DNA of 64,000 nucleotides, taken from the NCBI GenBank assembly GCA_029866125.1, contig JARWZZ010000001.1, positions 1 to 64,000 of the forward strand. Reading direction: 5' to 3'. The notes beneath the pieces are model-generated. The model was given only the letters and a program-made list of their open reading frames with translations, ran no database searches and was not told the DNA's origin. Below, piece after piece: positions 1-9,389 of the stretch (positions are counted from its first letter, which is position 1; every line of letters begins with the position of its first letter). Origin of the DNA: Limnobacter sp. GTDB taxonomy: Bacteria > Pseudomonadota > Gammaproteobacteria > Burkholderiales > Burkholderiaceae_B. Both the position numbers and the translations under genes were made by a program.

Positions 1-54
1 GCCGATGCCGATGCCGATGCCGATGCCGATGCCGATGCCGATGCCGATGCCGAT
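1..54. repeat. GCCGAT hexanucleotide tandem repeat, 9 copies, cut by window edge
   Basis: Nine exact copies of GCCGAT run from the first base and are followed by GCCGCC. The tract may extend to the left, so the copy number is a minimum. The related locus near 31533 has one GCCGAT followed by the same GCCGCC, so this is an expansion at a shared site. In the frame open to position 479 it would read as alternating Arg-Cys. It could change length by slippage; that is inference. Confidence 0.95.
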
Positions 55-560
55 GCCGCCAGCATTATCACCGTCCCAAGCTGCCGCGCAAGCGCAATCA
101 GGCAGAACCGGATAAGCGCTTCAGGGGACGCGCCGGGCGACAAAACACATCTGCACCGATCAATCTAAGTACGCTGTGGAGCCCGGAAACAAGCGGCACC
201 AAGCGTTCCGGTCTGTCGATTGTGATTGTGAGCAGCAAGAGCGAACGAGGTCTTTGGACTGAGCTTGAAAAAGGCAGCGAGAAGCGACAAAACACATCTA
301 CACCGATGAATCTAAGCACGCTGTGGAGCCCGGAAAGAAGCGGCACCAAGCGTTCCGGTCTGTCGATTGCGATTGAAAAGGCAGCGCACACAGTAATCAA
401 GCAGCAGCAAACGCGAACGAGGTCTGTCGATTGTGGTTGTGAGCAGCGAAAACGAACGAGGTCGGTCGATCGCGCTTGAAACGGCAGCCGCCAGTGGCAG
501 AAACGCGGCGGCAAGAGCGAACGAAGTCGGTCTGATTACGCTTAATAGAGGTATCAAAAT
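55..560. repeat. Composite dispersed repeat, copy 1 (downstream of ftsH)
   Basis: This stretch lies beyond the ftsH 3' end and holds no gene I can support. A unit of about 100 bp starting GCGACAAAACACATCT occurs at 137 and again at 284, 147 bp apart. The unit and the 80 bp before it are almost identical to 31539-31720. Short GAACGAGGTC-like motifs recur at about 242, 415, 453 and 518. The plus frame is open from position 3 to 479, and the minus strand also has long open frames. Such overlapping frames are expected in GC-skewed repeats, so I do not call a protein. Confidence 0.85.
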
Positions 561-571
561 GCAACAGGCAC

Positions 572-603
572 AAAAAAGCCCCAGTTCTCACTGAGGCCTT
601 TCT
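572..603 (-). terminator. Rho-independent terminator of ftsH
   Basis: GCCCCAG (578-584) pairs with CTGAGGC (591-597), allowing one G-U, around a six-base loop. On the minus strand the stem is followed by six U residues (577-572). It lies about 35 bp past the ftsH stop codon, so it closes the rlmE-ftsH transcription unit. Confidence 0.8.
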
Positions 604-636
604 GCATCAACCAAACTTTAACCGAACATCAACCGA

Positions 637-2529
637 TCATGCAACCGGCTGAGGCTGGTTCGTCACCACCGCACCGCCGCCTGAACTTGGACTTCCACCC
701 GTCGGGGGCGTAGAACCACCCGTTTTCGGCGGACGTGGCTCATTGCCTTCCATGATGTCCTTAATTTGGTCAGCATCAATGGTTTCCCACTCCAGCAAAG
801 CCTTGGCCATCGCATGGGCTTTATCCCGGCAGCTGTCCAAGATGTCCCAAGCACGCTTGTATTGCTGGTCAATGATCTTGCGAATCTCAGCATCCACTTT
901 CTGCATGGTTTGCTCAGACATGTTAGTGGTCTTGGTCACAGTGCGACCTAAAAACACCTCGCCTTCATTTTCAGCATAAACCATCGGCCCCAAAGCCTCA
1001 GTCATACCGTAACGGGTAACCATGTCACGGGCGATGGCAGTTGCGCGTTCAAAGTCATTTGACGCACCTGTAGTCATCTGGTCCATGAAGATTTCTTCAG
1101 CAATTCGGCCACCAAACAACACAGCAATCGTGGACAACATCCGCTCTTTGTCCATGCTGTAACGGTCGCCTTCTGGCAACTGCATGGTCACACCCAAAGC
1201 ACGGCCGCGCGGAATGATAGTTACCTTGTGCACGGGGTCGGTTTTGGGCAACATACGGGCAACAATTGCGTGGCCTGACTCGTGGTACGCCGTGTTACGA
1301 CGCTCCTCTTCAGGCATTACCATGCTGCGGCGTTCTGCACCCATGATAATTTTGTCTTTCGCTCGCTCAAAGTCGTCCATTTCAACAACACGGCCATTAC
1401 GGCGAGCAGCAAACAAAGCAGCTTCGTTAACCAAGTTGGCCAAATCAGCACCGGAGAATCCTGGGCAACCACGGGCCAACACAGACGCATCCACGTTCGG
1501 TGAAATGGGTGTTTTGCGCATGTGCACTTTCAGAATCTGCTCACGGCCACGAATATCGGGCAAGCTAACAACCACTTGACGGTCAAAACGGCCTGGGCGC
1601 AGCAAAGCGGGGTCCAACACATCGGGACGGTTGGTCGCAGCAATCACAATAATGCCTTGGTTGGTTTCAAAACCATCCATCTCGACCAGCATTTGGTTCA
1701 GTGTTTGTTCGCGTTCGTCATTACCACCGCCCAAACCTGCGCCACGCTGGCGGCCAACCGCATCAATTTCATCGATGAAAATAATACAAGGGGCAGACTT
1801 TTTAGCTTGCTCAAACATGTCACGGACCCGGGCAGCACCCACACCCACAAACATTTCAACAAAGTCGGAACCGGAAATCGCGAAGAATGGTACTTTGGCC
1901 TCACCCGCAATGGCTTTGGCCAGCAAAGTTTTACCTGTACCAGGTGAACCCACCATCAATACACCGCGCGGAATACGACCACCTAGTTTTTGAAACTTGG
2001 TTGGATCGCGCAAGAATTCGACCAATTCATGCACATCCTCTTTGGCTTCATCGCAACCAGCCACATCTGCAAATGTAACGGGGTTGGTGTTTTCGTCCAG
2101 CAGCTTGGCCCGGCTTTTCCCGAAGGAGAACGCCCCACCCTTGCCACCACCCTGCATTTGCCGCATAAAGAACACCCACACGCCAATCAGCAACAGCATC
2201 GGGAACCAGGACACAAAAAGGCTCATCAGCAGTGAAGGCTCTTCCTCAGCTTTGGCACGCACTTGCACGCCATACTTCAGAAGATCACTGACCATCCAAA
2301 TGTCGCCGGGTGAGTAAACCACGCGCTCGCGATCGTCACTCGTCATGGCACGCACAGAGCGCCCATCGATCATTGCGCTCTTGATTCGACCATTTTTGGC
2401 TTCTTCAATAAATTCAGAGTAGCTCATTTCATTGGAGCGGACTTGACGGCCTTCAAACTGTTTGAACACAGTGAAGAGGACCAAAGCCACCACCAACCAA
2501 ATTGCGGCTTTTGAGAAAGAATTATTCAA
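637..2529 (-). CDS. ftsH: ATP-dependent zinc metalloprotease FtsH
   Basis: Membrane-anchored AAA+ protease that extracts and degrades damaged membrane proteins and short-lived regulators; it works as a hexamer with the catalytic part in the cytoplasm. The 630 residues show a first membrane helix at about 8-24, a small periplasmic domain, and a second helix at about 102-122. The AAA module has Walker A GSPGTGKT at 194-201 and Walker B FIDE at 251-254, followed by the second region of homology. The zinc site is HESGH at 416-420. The tail is rich in Pro, Gly and Ser. The start is TTG with AAGGAG eight bases upstream. It lies 150 bp behind rlmE in the same direction, the usual betaproteobacterial order, but folP and glmM do not follow; the repeat does. 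Confidence 0.97.
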   Translation of the reverse strand: MNNSFSKAAIWLVVALVLFTVFKQFEGRQVRSNEMSYSEFIEEAKNGRIKSAMIDGRSVRAMTSDDRERVVYSPGDIWMVSDLLKYGVQVRAKAEEEPSLLMSLFVSWFPMLLLIGVWVFFMRQMQGGGKGGAFSFGKSRAKLLDENTNPVTFADVAGCDEAKEDVHELVEFLRDPTKFQKLGGRIPRGVLMVGSPGTGKTLLAKAIAGEAKVPFFAISGSDFVEMFVGVGAARVRDMFEQAKKSAPCIIFIDEIDAVGRQRGAGLGGGNDEREQTLNQMLVEMDGFETNQGIIVIAATNRPDVLDPALLRPGRFDRQVVVSLPDIRGREQILKVHMRKTPISPNVDASVLARGCPGFSGADLANLVNEAALFAARRNGRVVEMDDFERAKDKIIMGAERRSMVMPEEERRNTAYHESGHAIVARMLPKTDPVHKVTIIPRGRALGVTMQLPEGDRYSMDKERMLSTIAVLFGGRIAEEIFMDQMTTGASNDFERATAIARDMVTRYGMTEALGPMVYAENEGEVFLGRTVTKTTNMSEQTMQKVDAEIRKIIDQQYKRAWDILDSCRDKAHAMAKALLEWETIDADQIKDIMEGNEPRPPKTGGSTPPTGGSPSSGGGAVVTNQPQPVA

Positions 2530-2677
2530 TGCTATTGCTCCTTGAATGACAGGATTGACCTTTCATCCATTACATGGGGTCGAAGTGTTCATTTTAAACC
2601 CAAGCCAGACAAATTAGCCATCACACTATTTCATGAGGTGGATTGTTTAAATTAATGCTGAACCTAAGTGGTGCACC

Positions 2678-3325
2678 TCACTTAAGACCCTTGGCAAACA
2701 AAAAGGTTTCGCGGGATCGATCACGGGATGCTTTTGGTTTACGCGGCGCAACCACCTTGAACACCTGTTTCAGCTTGAAAACCACTTCGCTGTACGAAGA
2801 TCCATGAAACACTTTCATGATCAAAGCGCCATCGGGTTTCAGGTGTTGAACGGCAAAATCAACAGCCAATTCACACACATGCTCCATTCGGGCGGCATCG
2901 GCTGACGGCACACCGGACAAATTCGGGGCCATGTCAGACACAACCAAGTCCAATTTCTCGCCAGCGACCATGTCGTTCAGCTGATTCAGGACTTCTTCTT
3001 CACGAAAATCGCCCTGAATGAACTCAACACCCGCAATCGGTTCCATTGGAAGTATATCCAATGCGATAATACGACCTTGCACAACGCCTTCGGGTCCAAC
3101 CAAGGCTTTGCGAAGAACTTGCGACCAACTTCCCGGCGTACTGCCTAGGTCTACAACCTTCATGCCCGGCTTGAACAATCGCTCCTGTTCTGCGATTTCA
3201 ATCAGCTTGTAGGCCGCGCGTGACCTATAACCCGCATTCGTGGCCATTTTCACGTACGGGTCATTGATATGGTCGTGCAACCAGTTATGGTTTAACTTTT
3301 TCTTCTTTGCCACAAACTTGCTCAA
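2678..3325 (-). CDS. rlmE: 23S rRNA (uridine-2'-O)-methyltransferase RlmE
   Basis: Methylates the 2'-O of a conserved uridine in the 23S rRNA A loop using SAM, late in 50S assembly. The 215 residues contain the Rossmann SAM motif [11 protein letters not shown] and the family KMxxGxxxx-type catalytic lysine region [11 protein letters not shown] near the C-terminus. The basic N-terminus ([10 protein letters not shown]) matches family members. The annotated start is TTG, but it has no spaced Shine-Dalgarno sequence. GTG at 3313, twelve bases downstream of an AGG, is an equally good start and would remove four residues. It is divergent from yhbY, with only 24 bp between them, so promoter elements must overlap. 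Cotranscription with ftsH is likely. Confidence 0.95.
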   Translation of the reverse strand: MSKFVAKKKKLNHNWLHDHINDPYVKMATNAGYRSRAAYKLIEIAEQERLFKPGMKVVDLGSTPGSWSQVLRKALVGPEGVVQGRIIALDILPMEPIAGVEFIQGDFREEEVLNQLNDMVAGEKLDLVVSDMAPNLSGVPSADAARMEHVCELAVDFAVQHLKPDGALIMKVFHGSSYSEVVFKLKQVFKVVAPRKPKASRDRSRETFLFAKGLK

Positions 3326-3349
3326 CCTATTTTAATAAAAGACGACAAC

Positions 3350-3718
3350 ATGACCGAAAACGCCCTGACCCTTACCCCAGCTGAGAAAAAAGACCTCAAA
3401 GCGCAAGCGCATGGGCTTGATCCCGTTGTGTTGATTGGCGACAAAGGTCTAACCAATGCTGTACTGAAAGAAATCGACATGAATTTGGGTGCCCACGGCC
3501 TGATTAAAGTCCGTGTGATGGGCGATGACCGCGAAACCCGCATTCAGTATGCTCAAGAAATTTGTGACCAAGTGGGCGCTGCCTTGGTACAACACATCGG
3601 CAAACTGCTGGTACTGTTTCGCCCTAAAGCAGAAGACGAATCAGCCGGCAAAGCAGGCGGCCATCGTCGGCCAAAGGCCAAGCGCCAAACCAAACGCCAA
3701 TTCAACGCCAAAGACTAA
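3350..3718 (+). CDS. yhbY: CRS1/YhbY-type RNA-binding protein YhbY
   Basis: Small single-domain RNA-binding protein associated with pre-50S ribosome assembly. The 122 residues follow the CRM fold: an N-terminal LTPAEKKDLKAQAHGLDPVVLIGDKGLT segment, the central GAHGLIKVRV strand, and a basic KRQTKRQ tail after about residue 95. It is divergent from the rRNA methyltransferase gene rlmE, a conserved arrangement that fits a shared role in 50S maturation. The ATG start at 3350 lies close to the rlmE start. No unusual features. Confidence 0.93.
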   Translation: MTENALTLTPAEKKDLKAQAHGLDPVVLIGDKGLTNAVLKEIDMNLGAHGLIKVRVMGDDRETRIQYAQEICDQVGAALVQHIGKLLVLFRPKAEDESAGKAGGHRRPKAKRQTKRQFNAKD

Positions 3719-3726
3719 AAAACTGA

Positions 3727-4206
3727 TTACCGGAACGCGCTGGGCATTTTAACGGTGTAACGCCCCAAGCCCCAAAGCAATCCGGCAATCATTTTAATGC
3801 TGTACATCACGCTGGATACAGCATGCATTTTGCCAAAGTTAGATCGAATCTGCTCCACTTGGTCCGCAGGGGCGGTGCTCATGAGCGCACGCATGTCTTG
3901 CATTTGTGGGTGTAGCCACAACAGCTCCACCGCGCAGACACAAATGACCACCAAGGCCAGCACATGCAATGCCCTTCCTGAGCGCTGAAAAAATGCCAAG
4001 CCCATGGAGAACAGCAGCATCAGTGAACCCAGCAAAAGCGAGTACCAACTGAGCATGTAAAAAAGCCGCCCAGCCACCAAACCCGCCTCGGGCCTTGGTA
4101 ACCATTTGAACAATGCTGGCGCCACCAAAATGGCCATAAACCAAAGTGAACCGAGCCAAACGGCCCACATCAACAACTCAAAACCTTTGGAACCACGGGC
4201 CAGCAT
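3727..4206 (-). CDS. DUF4149 family integral membrane protein
   Basis: 159-residue membrane protein with four hydrophobic segments (about 10-30, 45-70, 78-98 and 133-150), matching the DUF4149/TMEM205-like family common in betaproteobacteria between greA and yhbY. No biochemical role is established. I chose ATG at 4206 because GAGGAG lies five bases before it; the GTG two codons upstream overlaps that site. It begins 14 bp after the greA stop codon on the same strand, so it is probably read from the greA transcript. It ends 8 bp from the convergent yhbY stop. Confidence 0.85.
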   Translation of the reverse strand: MLARGSKGFELLMWAVWLGSLWFMAILVAPALFKWLPRPEAGLVAGRLFYMLSWYSLLLGSLMLLFSMGLAFFQRSGRALHVLALVVICVCAVELLWLHPQMQDMRALMSTAPADQVEQIRSNFGKMHAVSSVMYSIKMIAGLLWGLGRYTVKMPSAFR

Positions 4207-4220
4207 CTTCACTCCTCGCT

Positions 4221-4700
4221 TTAGATGTACAACACTTCCATGACTTCATACTCACGATCGCCGCCAGGGGCTTTCACAACAGCAACTTCCCCTTCGTACT
4301 TGCCAATCAATGCTCGGGCAATGGGGCTGGAAATTGAAATCAATCCCAATTTGATGTCAGCCTCATCATCACCCACGATTTGATAAGTCACGGGTACGCC
4401 ACTTTCCAAATCTTCCAACTTGACGGTGGAACCGAAAACAACCCGGCCTTCGCCATCCAAACTGGACGGGTCGATGATCTGCGCATTGGACAACTTGCCT
4501 TCAATTTCCTTAATACGGCCTTCGATGAAGCCCTGCTTTTCTTTGGCGGCATCGTATTCAGCGTTCTCAGACAAATCGCCTTGGGCACGCGCCTCTGAAA
4601 TGGCAACAATCACTGCTGGTCGTTCGATTGTTTTCAAACGGTGAAGTTCAGACTTTAATTTCTCAGCGCCTTTGACTGTGACTGGGACGGTAATCGACAT
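4221..4700 (-). CDS. greA: Transcription elongation factor GreA
   Basis: Rescues backtracked RNA polymerase by stimulating cleavage of the transcript 3' end. The 159-residue protein has the N-terminal coiled coil (about residues 8-75, with the [14 protein letters not shown] tip motif carrying the acidic residues) and the C-terminal FKBP-like domain ([26 protein letters not shown]). The longest ORF starts 11 codons further upstream, but ATG at 4700 has GGAGAG six bases upstream and matches the family N-terminus (MSITVPVT), so I use that. It lies downstream of carB on the same strand, a classical carAB-greA order, with a structured gap of about 150 bp. Confidence 0.95.
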   Translation of the reverse strand: MSITVPVTVKGAEKLKSELHRLKTIERPAVIVAISEARAQGDLSENAEYDAAKEKQGFIEGRIKEIEGKLSNAQIIDPSSLDGEGRVVFGSTVKLEDLESGVPVTYQIVGDDEADIKLGLISISSPIARALIGKYEGEVAVVKAPGGDREYEVMEVLYI

Positions 4701-4779
4701 AAAAACTCTCCACACGCACCCGAAGGTACGCAATTCTTAGCGCATCAATTTGCGCTTTACATGTGTTGTTTGCAAATGC

Positions 4780-4819
4780 AAAGCCGCCAATTAGCAAATC
4801 GCTGCTAAAAGACGGCTTT
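4780..4819 (-). terminator. Stem-loop between carB and greA
   Basis: AAAGCCG (4780-4786) pairs with CGGCTTT (4813-4819) across a 26-base loop that contains a smaller AGC/GCT stem. On the minus strand it lies just after the carB stop and before greA. The run of T that follows is poor, so this may be a weak terminator, an attenuator or a processing site. Confidence 0.4.
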
Positions 4820-4841
4820 AAAGATTATTTCAGGTCGGACC

Positions 4842-4857
4842 TTAAGCTCGAGCTTAA
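4842..4857. repeat. 16-bp perfect palindrome over the carB stop codon
   Basis: TTAAGCTCGAGCTTAA reads the same on both strands and overlaps the carB stop (4854-4856). The flanks GGACC and GTTCC nearly extend the symmetry, with a one-base bulge. In RNA it forms a stem-loop directly at the end of the carB message. Confidence 0.8.
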
Positions 4858-7800
4858 AGTTCCGCGTGCAAGCTTTGGACGCTGTACACATCCATGGAAT
4901 TCATGTGCTTCATGCCTTCCACTGCTGCCATTGCACCTGCCATGGTAGTGAAGATCGTAACACGAGAAGTCAATGAAGTCGTACGGATGTATCGACTGTC
5001 GTTGATCGCATTGCGACGTTCCTCTACCGTGTTGATTACCAAGGATATTTCACCATTTTTCAGCATATCCACAATATTGGGACGGCCTTCCAACACCTTG
5101 TTAACCACCGTGCAAGCCAAACCTGCTTCGTTAATGGCAGCTGTTGTGCCGCGCGTGCCCACCAGCTTGAAACCCAAGTCCAACAAACCCTTGGCCAAAG
5201 CCACGGCGCGTTGCTTGTCTTGGTTTTTCACGCTAATGAATGCCGTTCCGCCTGTTGGAAGCTTGACAGAAGCGGCCAACTGGGACTTCACAAACGCTTC
5301 GCCAAAGCTGCGGCCTACGCCCATGACTTCACCCGTGGACTTCATTTCAGGCCCTAGAATGGTGTCAACGCCCGGGAATTTCACGAACGGGAACACCGCT
5401 TCTTTGACTGAGAAGTACTTGGGCACTGGAATTTCGGTGATGCCTTGGTCCGCAAATGTGCGGCCTGCCATGCAACGCGCAGCAATCTTGGCCAATTGTT
5501 TACCAGTTGCTTTGGACACATAAGGAACGGTGCGTGACGCGCGTGGGTTCACTTCCAGCACAAACACTTTGTCTTGCTGAATGGCAAACTGCACGTTCAT
5601 CAAACCAATCACATTCAAGGCCTTGGCCATCAGCTCAGACTGGCGCTTCAGCTCATCAACCATTTCGGCGGACAAACTGTATGGCGGCAAGCAGCATGCG
5701 GAGTCACCGGAGTGAACACCCGCTTGCTCAATGTGCTCCATCACACCGCCAATAATCACGGTGTGGCCGTCGCACAAGGCATCCACGTCAACTTCAATCG
5801 CATCGTTCAAAAAGCGGTCCAACAAAACCGGGGAGTCGTTGGACACTTTGACCGCTTCGCGCATGTAGCGCTCAAGGTCTTTTTGCTCGTGCACGATTTC
5901 CATGGCGCGGCCACCCAGCACATAGCTTGGGCGAACCACCAAGGGGTAACCAATTTCTTGCGCCAGTTTGATGGCATCAGCTTCTGTGCGGGCTGTGCGG
6001 TTTGGTGGCTGCAGCAAATTGAGCTTGGACAACAGCTTTTGAAAGCGCTCGCGGTCTTCTGCAATGTCAATGCTTTCTGGGCTGGTACCAATAATTGGTA
6101 CGCCATTGGCTTCCAGCGACTTGGCCAACTTCAAGGGGGTTTGGCCGCCGTACTGAACAATCACGCCGACTGGCTTTTCCAGCTGGACGATTTCAAGCAC
6201 GTCTTCCAGCGTCAAAGGCTCGAAGTACAAGCGATCGGACGTGTCGTAGTCGGTAGAAACCGTTTCAGGGTTGCAGTTGACCATGATGGTTTCGTAGCCA
6301 TCTTCGCGCAACGCCATGGCAGCATGCACGCAACAGTAGTCAAATTCAATACCTTGACCAATCCGGTTAGGGCCACCGCCCAACACCATAATTTTTTTCT
6401 TGTCGGTTGGCGCAGCTTCACACTCTTCTTCGTAAGTGGAGTACATGTACGCTGTGCCAGTTTTGAATTCAGCGGCACAAGTGTCCACACGCTTGTAAAC
6501 AGGGCGAACACCGTGTTGATGGCGCAATTTACGAATTTCGGCTTCAGAGCTATCCAGCAAATAGGCCAAGCGACGGTCTGAAAAGCCTTTGCGCTTGAGC
6601 AAACGCAGCACCGGGGCTGTCAAGTCAGCCATGGTTTTGGTTTCCAGTTCAAGCTCGGTGTCTACGATGTCTTGAATTTGAACCAAGAACCAAGGGTCGA
6701 TGTTGGTCAGCTGGTGCACTTCTTCCAGGCTAAAGCCTTGAGCAAATGCATCGCCCACGTAAAAAATACGCTCTGGGCCGGGTGAACCCAGTTCACGCTC
6801 GATCACTTCGCGGTCGGTGGTCATTTGGTTCAGACCATCCACGCCAATTTCCAAACCGCGCAGGGCTTTCTGGAAACTTTCTTGGAAGGTACGACCCATG
6901 GCCATGACTTCACCAACAGACTTCATCTGGGTGGTCAAACGGTCATCCGCAGTCGGGAATTTTTCGAATGCAAAACGTGGAATTTTGGTAACCACGTAGT
7001 CAATCGATGGCTCGAAGGACGCAGGAGTCAATCCACCCGTGATGTCGTTCTTCAATTCGTCCAGTGTGTAACCGACTGACAACTTAGCAGCCACTTTGGC
7101 AATCGGGAAACCGGTTGCTTTGGAGGCGAGCGCAGAGGAGCGGGACACGCGAGGGTTCATCTCGATCACGATCAAACGACCGTTGTCGGGGTTGACCGCA
7201 AACTGCACGTTGGAACCGCCAGTGTCTACACCGATTTCGCGCAGAATGGCGATCGATGCGTTACGCATGATCTGGTATTCGCGGTCAGTCAATGTTTGTG
7301 CGGGTGCCACTGTGATGGAGTCACCTGTGTGCACGCCCATTGGGTCTAGGTTTTCGATGGAGCAGATGATAATGCAGTTGTCCGCGCAGTCGCGAACCAC
7401 TTCCATTTCATATTCTTTCCAGCCGATCAAGCTTTCTTCAATCAGCAATTCGCTGGTTGGGGAGGCTTCAAGGCCGCGACGGCAAATGGTCTCGAACTCT
7501 TCTGAGTTGTAAGCAATACCACCGCCCGTACCACCCAAAGTAAAGCTGGGGCGGATTACAACTGGAAAGCCGTTGGTGCCCAGCTCAGCAGCCATGGCTT
7601 GCTGCAAGCCCCAAGCTTCTTCCATAGAATGGGCCACGCCAGACTTGGCTGACTCCAAGCCAATGCTGGTCATTGCGTTTTTGAACTTCAGGCGGTCTTC
7701 TGCCTTTTCAATGGCGGCCTCTTTTGCGCCAATCAGCTCCACATTGTATTTTTCAAGCACGCCGTGCTTGGCCAAATCCAAAGCGCAGTTCAGCGCGGTT

Positions 7801-8078
7801 TGGCCGCCCATGGTGGGCAGCACTGCGTCCGGGCGCTCTTTGGCGATGATGCGCTCAACCACCTGCCAAGTAATGGGTTCGATGTAGGTGACATCGGCCA
7901 TTTCGGGGTCGGTCATGATGGTGGCGGGGTTGCTGTTCACCAGCACAACTTTGTAACCCTCTTCACGCAGGGCTTTACAGGCTTGGGCGCCGGAGTAATC
8001 AAACTCGCAGGCTTGGCCAATCACGATTGGACCCGCGCCGATGATCAGAATTGTTTTTAAGTCGTTACGCTTTGGCAT
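4854..8078 (-). CDS. carB: Carbamoyl-phosphate synthase large subunit
   Basis: Makes carbamoyl phosphate from bicarbonate, ammonia supplied by CarA, and two ATP, feeding pyrimidine and arginine synthesis. The 1074 residues are full length for the family. Two homologous ATP-grasp halves are visible: the first starts [23 protein letters not shown] and the second [23 protein letters not shown] at about residue 565. The C-terminal allosteric MGS-like domain (about 945 onward) contains [18 protein letters not shown]. Start ATG is two bases after the carA stop codon, so translation is coupled. The large open frame on the opposite strand is a shadow. Confidence 0.98.
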   Translation of the reverse strand: MPKRNDLKTILIIGAGPIVIGQACEFDYSGAQACKALREEGYKVVLVNSNPATIMTDPEMADVTYIEPITWQVVERIIAKERPDAVLPTMGGQTALNCALDLAKHGVLEKYNVELIGAKEAAIEKAEDRLKFKNAMTSIGLESAKSGVAHSMEEAWGLQQAMAAELGTNGFPVVIRPSFTLGGTGGGIAYNSEEFETICRRGLEASPTSELLIEESLIGWKEYEMEVVRDCADNCIIICSIENLDPMGVHTGDSITVAPAQTLTDREYQIMRNASIAILREIGVDTGGSNVQFAVNPDNGRLIVIEMNPRVSRSSALASKATGFPIAKVAAKLSVGYTLDELKNDITGGLTPASFEPSIDYVVTKIPRFAFEKFPTADDRLTTQMKSVGEVMAMGRTFQESFQKALRGLEIGVDGLNQMTTDREVIERELGSPGPERIFYVGDAFAQGFSLEEVHQLTNIDPWFLVQIQDIVDTELELETKTMADLTAPVLRLLKRKGFSDRRLAYLLDSSEAEIRKLRHQHGVRPVYKRVDTCAAEFKTGTAYMYSTYEEECEAAPTDKKKIMVLGGGPNRIGQGIEFDYCCVHAAMALREDGYETIMVNCNPETVSTDYDTSDRLYFEPLTLEDVLEIVQLEKPVGVIVQYGGQTPLKLAKSLEANGVPIIGTSPESIDIAEDRERFQKLLSKLNLLQPPNRTARTEADAIKLAQEIGYPLVVRPSYVLGGRAMEIVHEQKDLERYMREAVKVSNDSPVLLDRFLNDAIEVDVDALCDGHTVIIGGVMEHIEQAGVHSGDSACCLPPYSLSAEMVDELKRQSELMAKALNVIGLMNVQFAIQQDKVFVLEVNPRASRTVPYVSKATGKQLAKIAARCMAGRTFADQGITEIPVPKYFSVKEAVFPFVKFPGVDTILGPEMKSTGEVMGVGRSFGEAFVKSQLAASVKLPTGGTAFISVKNQDKQRAVALAKGLLDLGFKLVGTRGTTAAINEAGLACTVVNKVLEGRPNIVDMLKNGEISLVINTVEERRNAINDSRYIRTTSLTSRVTIFTTMAGAMAAVEGMKHMNSMDVYSVQSLHAEL

Positions 8079-8080
8079 TT

Positions 8081-9250
8081 TTATGCAGCCTTCATGTCTT
8101 TTACAAACCGGTCGAAAAGTTCAGCCAAGTCGTGTGGACCGGGGCTGGCTTCGGGGTGGCCTTGGAAACTGTAGGCCGCGCGGTCTGTACGTTCGATACC
8201 TTGGATGGACCCGTCAAACAGCGACACATGCGTGACGCGCAGGTTGGAAGTCAAAGTATCTGGATTGACTGCAAAACCGTGGTTTTGGCTGGTAATAAAC
8301 ACGCGCTTGGAATCGAGTTCCTGCACGGGGTGGTTTGCGCCGTGGTGGCCAAACTTCATCTTCAGTGTTTTTGCACCGCTGGCCAATGCCAACAACTGGT
8401 GGCCCAAACAAATGCCAAACACCGGGATGCGGGTTTGATCAAGAATGTGCTTGATTGCGTGGATGGCGTAGTCGCAAGGCTCGGGGTCGCCGGGGCCGTT
8501 GCTTAAAAACACGCCGTCTGGATTCAACGCCAGCACATCTGCAGCCGGGGTTTGCGCAGGCACCACTGTGACGCGGCAACCACGCTGGGCCAGCATGCGC
8601 AAAATGTTGCGTTTGGCACCAAAGTCGAAAGCCACCACATGGAAGGGGCGCTCGCCAGTTTGGAAGTAAGGTTGCTCGGCAGCTTCGCCCAAGGCCCACT
8701 CGCCTTCGGTCCACTCAAAACGGGACTCTGTGGACACCACTTTGGCCAAATCCATACCGGCCAAGCCGGGGAAGCCTTGCGCCAGTTCGATTGCGCGGGC
8801 TGCGGTGAATGTTTCGCCGCTGTCCTCAGTCATTAAACAACCGTTTTGAGCACCCTTTTCGCGCAGAATGCGCGTCAACTTGCGAGTATCAATGCCGAAA
8901 ATACCGGGAACTCCGTTCTTTTTCAGGTAAGAAGGCAAGTCTTGGGTAGAGCGGAAGTTGGACACCATAGCTGGCAGGTCACGGATGACCAAACCGGAGA
9001 AGTGAACCTTTGCAGACTCTTCATCTTGCGGGTTGGTGCCAACGTTACCAATGTGCGGGTATGTCAAAGTGACAATCTGGCGACAATAGGAGGGGTCGGT
9101 TGCGATTTCTTGATAGCCGGTCAATGAGGTGTTGAAAACAACTTCACCTACCTGTGTGGTGGGTGCCCCAAAAGACATACCCTCGAACACGGTACCGTCC
9201 GCGAGCGCAAGCAAGGCGCGCGGGTGAGCGCTTGCAATTAATTTGGACAA
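8081..9250 (-). CDS. carA: Carbamoyl-phosphate synthase small (glutaminase) subunit
   Basis: Hydrolyses glutamine and channels ammonia to CarB. The N-terminal CarA domain ([17 protein letters not shown]) is followed by a class I glutamine amidotransferase domain with the nucleophile motif FGICLGHQ and the His-Glu end GHPEASPGP. The longest ORF begins with TTG at 9262, but GGAG lies six bases before the TTG at 9250, so I choose a 389-residue protein starting (M)[13 protein letters not shown]. It heads the carA-carB operon; the 139 bp upstream to the next gene should contain the promoter. Confidence 0.97.
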   Translation of the reverse strand: MSKLIASAHPRALLALADGTVFEGMSFGAPTTQVGEVVFNTSLTGYQEIATDPSYCRQIVTLTYPHIGNVGTNPQDEESAKVHFSGLVIRDLPAMVSNFRSTQDLPSYLKKNGVPGIFGIDTRKLTRILREKGAQNGCLMTEDSGETFTAARAIELAQGFPGLAGMDLAKVVSTESRFEWTEGEWALGEAAEQPYFQTGERPFHVVAFDFGAKRNILRMLAQRGCRVTVVPAQTPAADVLALNPDGVFLSNGPGDPEPCDYAIHAIKHILDQTRIPVFGICLGHQLLALASGAKTLKMKFGHHGANHPVQELDSKRVFITSQNHGFAVNPDTLTSNLRVTHVSLFDGSIQGIERTDRAAYSFQGHPEASPGPHDLAELFDRFVKDMKAA

Positions 9251-9389
9251 GGGAAACTCCAATAGATGGCGACAAATTTGGGCGCGCGATTATTTCTCTA
9301 CCCGCGCATTTGCCTATGGATCATTCAGTTAACCAAGCATTATACCTGCACCCGGGGTTTAAATACAGCCCCGGATTCGTGTTGCAGCA

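Noticed and set aside
222-479. Open plus-strand frame over repeat copy 1 (and 31295-31858 over copy 2)
   Set aside because: Frame conservation is interesting, but start, ribosome site and family are missing and the minus strand is equally open; kept as a repeat.
5574-6581. 335-codon open frame antisense to carB
   Set aside because: Shadow of the carB coding bias; no ribosome site or recognisable domain.
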